A stretch of 64,000 nucleotides of DNA from Vreelandella aquamarina. Its GTDB lineage: Bacteria; Pseudomonadota; Gammaproteobacteria; Pseudomonadales; Halomonadaceae. The first letter of the stretch is position 1, and every line of letters begins with the position of its first letter. Under the pieces are notes generated by a model. It had not been told where the DNA came from and ran no database searches. It was given only the letters and a program-made list of their open reading frames with translations. The DNA lies in assembly GCF_900110265.1 (NCBI RefSeq), contig NZ_FODB01000014.1:1-64000 (forward strand), written 5' to 3'. Of this stretch, positions 58,337 through 64,000 are shown one piece after another. The translations under genes were made by a program, and so were the position numbers.

Positions 58337-60190
58337 TTAGATCCGCAGCTTTTTGACGGGCTTGCCACCATAGGTCAGGTTGACCATGGCGCGCGTCACC
58401 AGCAGCGCAGTGAACATCGACGTCAAAATGCCGATAGAGAGCGTAACGGCAAAGCCTTTTACCGGGCCGGTGCCAATCGAGAACAGAATCACCGCCACCA
58501 GCAGCGTGGTGATGTTGGCATCCACAATCGAGGTGAACGCCCGTTCATAACCCGCGTAAATAGCTTGCTGAATCGACATGCCGTTGCGCAGTTCTTCGCG
58601 TATCCGCTCAAAGATAAGCACGTTGGCGTCCACCGCCATGCCCAGCGTCAACACGATACCGGCAATACCGGGTAGCGTGAGCGTAGCGCCCAGCATCGAC
58701 ATCACGGCGACTAGCAGCGTGAGGTTGAGCGCCAGGGCGATGTTGGCAAAAACGCCGAATACCTTGTAGCGCACCAGCATAAACAGCACGACTAGCAGCA
58801 GGCCGATCTGCACCGATAGCAAGCCGCGTTCGATGTTTTCTGCGCCCAGGCTGGGGCCGATGGTGCGCTCTTGCACGAAGTAAATCGGCGCGGCGAGCGA
58901 GCCGGAACGCAGCAGCAGAGCGAGTTCGGCGGCTTCGGTGGGGGAGTCGAGGCCGGTGATGCGGAAGCTGTTGCCCAGTGCACTTTGAATGGTCGCCAAG
59001 CTGATCAGGCCACGCTCGGTGTAGGGCTCACGAACGATGGTCTCTTCGCCGGTTTCCGGGTCGACTTCGATGCGGTCTTCGCTTTTATGCTCGATGAACA
59101 GCACCGCCATGTTGCGGCCAATGTTGGTGCGCGTGGCGCGGTTCATCAGCGTACCGCCGGTGCCGTCCAGGTTGATGTTGACCTGAGGGCGACCGTTTTC
59201 GTCGAAGCTGTTGCTGGCGCTGGAAACGCTGTCACCAGTAATGATCACATCGCGCATCAGCTCCGCTGAGCGGGCCGGGTCGTTACGAAACTCGAAGCGT
59301 TCGGTTTCGGCATCCGGTGTATCGTGGCGCGCCTCGAGACGAAATTCGAGGTTGGCCGTCGCACCGACGATCCGCTTGGCGGCCACGGTGTCCTGCACGC
59401 CGGGTAGCTCGACCACGATTTGGCTCGGGCCTTGGCGCTGTACCATGGGCTCGGCGACGCCCAGCTCGTTCACGCGGTTACGCAGCGTGGTCAAGTTCTG
59501 GTTGATGGCGTAGTCCTGAATCTCGTTTACCGCCATGTCGCTTAGCGTCATCACTAGCCTAGAGGTACGGCCATCCCCTTCGCTGGTGTACTCGAAGTTG
59601 GGGAAGTCGCGGCTGATCAAACGACGGGCGGCGTCGCGGTCTTCGGCGCTGGCGAAGTCGATCGATAGCGAGCGTTCGTCGATGGTGGTGTTTCGGTAGC
59701 GAATACGCTCGCTGCGCAGCAGTTCGCGGATGGCGCTGGCGTTCACCTCAAGGCGCTGGGTCAGCGCGGCGTCCATATCCACTTCCAGTAGGAAGTGAAC
59801 GCCACCGCGTAAATCAAGGCCCAGCGTCATCGGGGAAGCAGAAAAAGCTTGCAGCCAGCCAGGTGTCGCATCGGCAAGGTTGAGCGCCACGGTCGCATTG
59901 GGGCCAAGCACTTCGGCGGCAATATCCCGCGCGTCGAGCTGGTCATCGTCGCTTTGCAGACGAATCAGCCATTGACCATTGTTCTCTTCAACGGCTTTGA
60001 CGGCGATATCGCGCTCGCTGAGCGCTTCTTCAACGCGGGTAATTTGCCGTTCATCCAGGGCGTTGCCTTGGGCGTCGCTCACCTGAATGGCGGGATCTGC
60101 GGGGAATAGATTGGGAAGCGAGTAGATAAGGCCAACCACCAGGACGACCAGTATCAGCAGATACTTCCACAGAGGGTAACGGTTGAGCAT
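58337..60190 (-). CDS. secD: Protein translocase subunit SecD
   Basis: This 617-residue inner-membrane protein has an N-terminal membrane segment (MLNRYPLWKYLLILVVLVVG) and a large periplasmic region with LGLDLRGGVHFLLEVDMD. Five C-terminal membrane segments carry GMAVDANVLIFERIREE and FTSIVDANITTL. ATG at 60190 matches the family start; a 20-residue extension to 60250 is in frame but unlikely. It is followed by secF after 43 bases. Confidence 0.97.
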   Translation of the reverse strand: MLNRYPLWKYLLILVVLVVGLIYSLPNLFPADPAIQVSDAQGNALDERQITRVEEALSERDIAVKAVEENNGQWLIRLQSDDDQLDARDIAAEVLGPNATVALNLADATPGWLQAFSASPMTLGLDLRGGVHFLLEVDMDAALTQRLEVNASAIRELLRSERIRYRNTTIDERSLSIDFASAEDRDAARRLISRDFPNFEYTSEGDGRTSRLVMTLSDMAVNEIQDYAINQNLTTLRNRVNELGVAEPMVQRQGPSQIVVELPGVQDTVAAKRIVGATANLEFRLEARHDTPDAETERFEFRNDPARSAELMRDVIITGDSVSSASNSFDENGRPQVNINLDGTGGTLMNRATRTNIGRNMAVLFIEHKSEDRIEVDPETGEETIVREPYTERGLISLATIQSALGNSFRITGLDSPTEAAELALLLRSGSLAAPIYFVQERTIGPSLGAENIERGLLSVQIGLLLVVLFMLVRYKVFGVFANIALALNLTLLVAVMSMLGATLTLPGIAGIVLTLGMAVDANVLIFERIREELRNGMSIQQAIYAGYERAFTSIVDANITTLLVAVILFSIGTGPVKGFAVTLSIGILTSMFTALLVTRAMVNLTYGGKPVKKLRI

Positions 60191-60325
60191 GCAAGCCCTG
60201 CCTTCAATTACAAACGGAATCGCTGTGCACAGACAGGCTGCGCACAGCAACGTTCACCATCGACGCTACCATGTCACCCCTGCCGGGGTGGCTGGCACTG
60301 GGTCGGCAGGGGGGGAGTGCAAGCG

Positions 60326-60652
60326 TTAGATGGACTTAATGGTGCCTTTAGGCAGTACGGCAGCCACGGCGTTTTTCTGCACGTTGACTTCGGTACCTTC
60401 AGAGACTTCCAGGGTCAGGAACTCGTCGCTGACTTTGGTCACGCGGCCAACCAAACCGCCGCCGATCACGACTTCATCGCCCTTGGCGAGGCCGGAGACC
60501 AGCTGTTTGTGCTGCTTGGCGCGCTTGGCTTGCGGGCGCCACAGCAGGAAGTAGAAAATCAGTACGAAGCCGACCAGCATGACAATTTGCGCGATGCCAC
60601 CGCCAGCAGCGGCTTCTTGGGCATGGGCTGGTGAGATGAAGAAATCCAGCAT
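60326..60652 (-). CDS. yajC: Sec translocon accessory protein YajC
   Basis: This 108-residue protein has one membrane segment (about residues 20-42, IVMLVGFVLIFYFLLWRPQ) followed by RAKQHKQLVSGLAKGDEVVIGGGLVGRV, the conserved YajC core. It associates with SecDF. The ATG at 60652 follows CCAGGAG-like sequence a few bases upstream; a start ten codons earlier is in frame. It lies in the conserved tgt-yajC-secD order. Confidence 0.95.
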   Translation of the reverse strand: MLDFFISPAHAQEAAAGGGIAQIVMLVGFVLIFYFLLWRPQAKRAKQHKQLVSGLAKGDEVVIGGGLVGRVTKVSDEFLTLEVSEGTEVNVQKNAVAAVLPKGTIKSI

Positions 60653-60729
60653 TGCAGGGAACTCCTGGGTTAGAACACTCAATGGGTGAACGGATTAAGC
60701 CACTCGCCTCAGCCAGTGGCTTTTATTGT

Positions 60730-61887
<1,158 letters not shown>

Positions 61888-61911
61888 TTAATCAATCGGT
61901 AAGCGCGGCGG

Positions 61912-62943
61912 TTAGCGGGTCAGCAGCATGGCGTCGCCATAGCTAAAGAAGGCGTAGCGCTCTTCTACTGCCGTACGGTAGGCCTGCATGATGTGCTCAT
62001 ACCCCGCGAACGCCGATACCAGCATCAATAGGGTGGATTCGGGCAGGTGGAAGTTAGTGATTAGCGCATCCACACAGCGCCATTCATAGCCGGGGTAGAT
62101 GAAGATATCGGTGTCACCGCTGAATGGGGCAATCTTGCCGTCGCTGCTCTTCATGCAGGCGCTCTCCAGGCAGCGAACGCTCGTCGTTCCCACGGCGATC
62201 ACGCGTTTACCGGCGGCTTGCGTCTCGCGAATCTGTTGGCAGGTCGCGTCGGTCACCTCGATCCACTCGCTGTGCATGTGGTGTTCGAGGATGTTGTCCA
62301 CCCGCACCGGCTGGAAGGTGCCCGCACCAACGTGCAGCGTCACGAAAGCACTGTTGATGCCTTTTTCGGCCAGGGCGTCCAGCAGCGGCTGGTCGAAGTG
62401 CAGCCCCGCCGTAGGAGCGGCCACGGCACCGTCGCGGCGCGCATACACGGTCTGATAGCGTTCGCGGTCGCTCAGCTCGTCTTCCCGAGTGATGTAGGGC
62501 GGCAGCGGCATATGGCCGTGCTTTTCCAGCAGTGCGATCATTGGCGTGTCGCCTAAAAAGCGCAGCTCGAATAGGGCGTCGCGGCGGCCTTCGACCACGG
62601 CGTGGATGTCGCCTTCGAAAATCAGCTCAGTGCCCGGCTTGGGCGACTTGCTTGAGCGGATATGCGCCAACCCCCGGTGGCTATCCAGCGGGCGCTCCAG
62701 CAGCATTTCTACCTTGCCGCCGCTGGCCTTATGGCCATGCAGGCGGGCGGGAATCACGCGGGTATCGTTAAACACCAGCAGGTCGCCCGGCTCAAGTAGG
62801 TCCAGCAGGTCAGGAAAGCGGCGATGAGCCAGCGCGCCGCTTTGACCATCCACACACAGTAAGCGGCAATCACTGCGCTGCTCGGACGGGTAGCGGGCAA
62901 TTAGCTCATCGGGTAGCTCGAAATGGAAGTCCGCACGCTGCAT
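61912..62943 (-). CDS. queA: S-adenosylmethionine:tRNA ribosyltransferase-isomerase
   Basis: This 343-residue enzyme adds the epoxycyclopentanediol moiety to preQ1 in tRNA, the step after Tgt. It has [69 protein letters not shown] and [21 protein letters not shown] at 62943 matches the family start. It is the first gene of queA-tgt-yajC-secD-secF. Confidence 0.96.
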   Translation of the reverse strand: MQRADFHFELPDELIARYPSEQRSDCRLLCVDGQSGALAHRRFPDLLDLLEPGDLLVFNDTRVIPARLHGHKASGGKVEMLLERPLDSHRGLAHIRSSKSPKPGTELIFEGDIHAVVEGRRDALFELRFLGDTPMIALLEKHGHMPLPPYITREDELSDRERYQTVYARRDGAVAAPTAGLHFDQPLLDALAEKGINSAFVTLHVGAGTFQPVRVDNILEHHMHSEWIEVTDATCQQIRETQAAGKRVIAVGTTSVRCLESACMKSSDGKIAPFSGDTDIFIYPGYEWRCVDALITNFHLPESTLLMLVSAFAGYEHIMQAYRTAVEERYAFFSYGDAMLLTR

Positions 62944-63017
62944 GTGAATAAGCTCTTTTCTGTGGTCAAACAAGCCGCCTAGGATAGCGCTTTAGGTGGA
63001 TAAAGTCAGCGATGTGA

Positions 63018-63045
63018 TTGACTTGACGGGCGATCTGCGTATAAT
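63018..63045 (+). promoter_or_regulatory. Promoter of tRNA-Leu
   Basis: TTGACT (63018-63023), a 16-base spacer and a perfect TATAAT (63040-63045) end 11 bases before the tRNA 5' end. Confidence 0.8.
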
Positions 63046-63056
63046 TCGCCTCCATT

Positions 63057-63143
63057 GCCGGTGTGGCGGAATTGGTAGACGCAGCGGATTCAAAATCCGC
63101 CGCCTTTACGGGTGTGCCAGTTCGAGTCTGGCCACCGGCACCA
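63057..63143 (+). tRNA. leuX: tRNA-Leu (anticodon CAA)
   Basis: This 87-base tRNA has acceptor stem GCCGGTG with CACCGGC, an encoded CCA end (63141-63143), a long class II variable arm, and the T-arm TTCGAGTC. The anticodon stem GCGGA/TCCGC encloses the loop TTCAAAA, giving anticodon CAA for UUG codons. The 3' side is a known type of integration target, and integrase remains lie 65 bases downstream. Confidence 0.95.
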
Positions 63144-63154
63144 TTTTTAGAATC

Positions 63155-63177
63155 AGGGGCTTAGGCCCCTTTTTTTT
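63155..63177 (+). terminator. Rho-independent terminator of tRNA-Leu
   Basis: AGGGGC pairs with GCCCCT around a TTAG loop (63155-63170), followed by a run of eight T residues (63170-63177). Confidence 0.92.
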
Positions 63178-63207
63178 GCCTGAAATTTGGCTCTTGTCGG
63201 CTTTAGT

Positions 63208-63372
63208 TCAGTGTCTGGTCGTAGTTTGGTCGCAGAACGCCGCGCTGAGTTGTGGCAATCGTTTTCCTACATCATCCAGCCCTGCGTCGAAAATGTGGCT
63301 GTATCGACTCGTTACTAGCAAGCTAGAGTGCCCCAGCAGATCCCTAACCCGCGTCATACTCTCTCCTGCTTG
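63208..63372 (-). pseudogene. Tyrosine recombinase (integrase), C-terminal remnant
   Basis: About 54 residues remain: [12 protein letters not shown], then VTSRYSHIFDAGLDDVGKRL and a short tail ending at 63208. LLGHSS is the conserved catalytic-His region and the Tyr in SRYSH is the nucleophile position of phage-type integrases. The frame continues upstream of its Met to about 63372 (QAGES), where it is broken by IS66 sequence. With the tRNA 65 bases away, this marks a former island or prophage integration site. Confidence 0.8.
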
Positions 63373-63647
63373 TGCTCGATGACGGGTTGATCCCGCTGGA
63401 CAACAACCCGGCCGAGAACGCCATTCGCCCCTTCGTCGTCGGCCGCAAGAACTGGCTGTTCAGCCACACACCGAGCGGTGCCCAGGCCAGCGCGGCAATC
63501 TACAGCCTGATCGAGACGGCCAAGGCCAACGGCCTCTCACCCTACGAGTACCTGCAGTTCGTGTTCGAGACCCTGCCAACTCTCGGCGAGGATGACGACC
63601 TCGGCACGCTGCTGCCCTGGTGCTGGAAAGACACTCTACCGGTCTAG
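63370..63647 (+). pseudogene. IS66-family transposase, C-terminal fragment
   Basis: About 91 residues are left: [59 protein letters not shown] and [10 protein letters not shown]. These are the conserved C-terminus of IS66 TnpC transposases, including the [11 protein letters not shown] part with the last catalytic acidic residue nearby. The N-terminal three quarters are absent; the 5' junction abuts the integrase remnant. No IS66 terminal repeat could be identified by eye. Confidence 0.88.
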
Positions 63648-63683
63648 CTCAGGCCGCAACAGGTGGGGTTGGTGGACTTGCAA

Positions 63684-64000
63684 TTACCCACAAGTCGATG
63701 ATGCATCTGGATTGGCAGCTTGGAATCCAGCAACAAGATCTGCTAAGCGAATGAAGCCTCGCCATAGAACGGTGGTTCCTGGGAGAGGATCACTTGAGCG
63801 ATCCAGATAACCACCCAGGCGAGCGACAGCGGTCATATAAAAAGCTATATCGCGTCGTGTGCCTTGTCTGTTTGATGGCATTGATCGGTCGAGAAGCGTT
63901 CTTTCAATATCAGTAAAAACAGCTGCAGGAGAGGTCGTTGAAGATTGGCGCTGCAGTATAGTCAACCATGATATTCGCCAGGACACGACACAGCAGAGCG
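63684..64000 (-). pseudogene. IS4-family transposase, C-terminal part (cut by window edge)
   Basis: The minus-strand frame is open to the right edge of the window and ends at 63684. It contains SWRISWLTILQRQ, a variable stretch, and ARLGGYLDRSSDPLPGT then VLWRGFIRLADLVAGF. This is the C-terminal pattern of IS4/IS50-type transposases. The N-terminal part is outside the window, so it may be intact or partial. It follows the IS66 fragment within 37 bases. Confidence 0.78.

Noticed and set aside
57361..60190. secD and secF as possible RND-type exporters
   Set aside because: The gene order with yajC and tgt and the SecD/SecF signatures make translocase subunits clear.

Overview
The window reads as chromosomal DNA of a gammaproteobacterium of the Halomonas type (Halomonadaceae). 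It is dense and G+C-rich, and it carries syntenic gammaproteobacterial blocks: queA-tgt-yajC-secD-secF, iscR-iscS-iscA / ndk-rlmN-pilW-rodZ-ispG-hisS-yfgM-bamB-der, def-fmt-rsmB-trkA-trkH, and dprA-tsaC-hemF-aroE. The genus is my inference from gene content and protein sequence, not from a database search.

Layout. Positions 1-326 hold the 3' end of a group II intron (maturase C-terminus plus domains V/VI), ending 25 bases past a short cstA-type transporter gene. Then come periplasmic Cu/Zn superoxide dismutase (sodC), a tRNA-modification set (truC, tcdA, a DUF1653 gene), a sulfur-oxidation operon (MBL-fold persulfide dioxygenase-like protein, DUF442 protein, SulP transporter), a COG0523 zinc GTPase with a Zur-like box, and two small genes. 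10.7-15.7 kb is an ethanolamine catabolic locus (eutR, eutB, eutC, eat) without microcompartment genes. aceK and a sirtuin follow, then the complete biotin operon bioB-F-H-C-D-A behind what look like two mirror-image BirA operators.

24.8-25.6 kb holds a minimal nucleotidyltransferase whose HEPN-like partner is cut off by a 337-bp IS200/IS605-derived element. A second, inverted copy of that element lies at 40.8-41.1 kb. Between the copies are tapT, an EamA transporter, a TraB-family protein, the potassium-uptake/translation block (trkH, trkA, dodecin, rsmB, fmt, def), a LysM protein, dprA, tsaC, a perfect nine-copy GATTCAC array, hemF and aroE.

41-57 kb is mainly one long minus-strand run: der-bamB-yfgM-hisS-ispG-rodZ-pilW-rlmN-ndk-iscA-iscS-iscR-cysE-trmJ. 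The isc part is reduced: iscU, hscB, hscA and fdx are not there. suhB at 56.5 kb keeps the family fold but has lost the phosphatase metal-binding motif. The Sec/queuosine operon queA-tgt-yajC-secD-secF closes the core region.

The right end is a mobile-element hotspot: tRNA-Leu(CAA) with a clear promoter and terminator, followed by wreckage of a tyrosine integrase, an IS66 transposase and an IS4-family transposase. The most interesting items are the paired IS605-derived elements with a conserved multi-hairpin right half, the dual BirA operator, the degenerate SuhB, the heptamer array before hemF, and the reduced isc operon.
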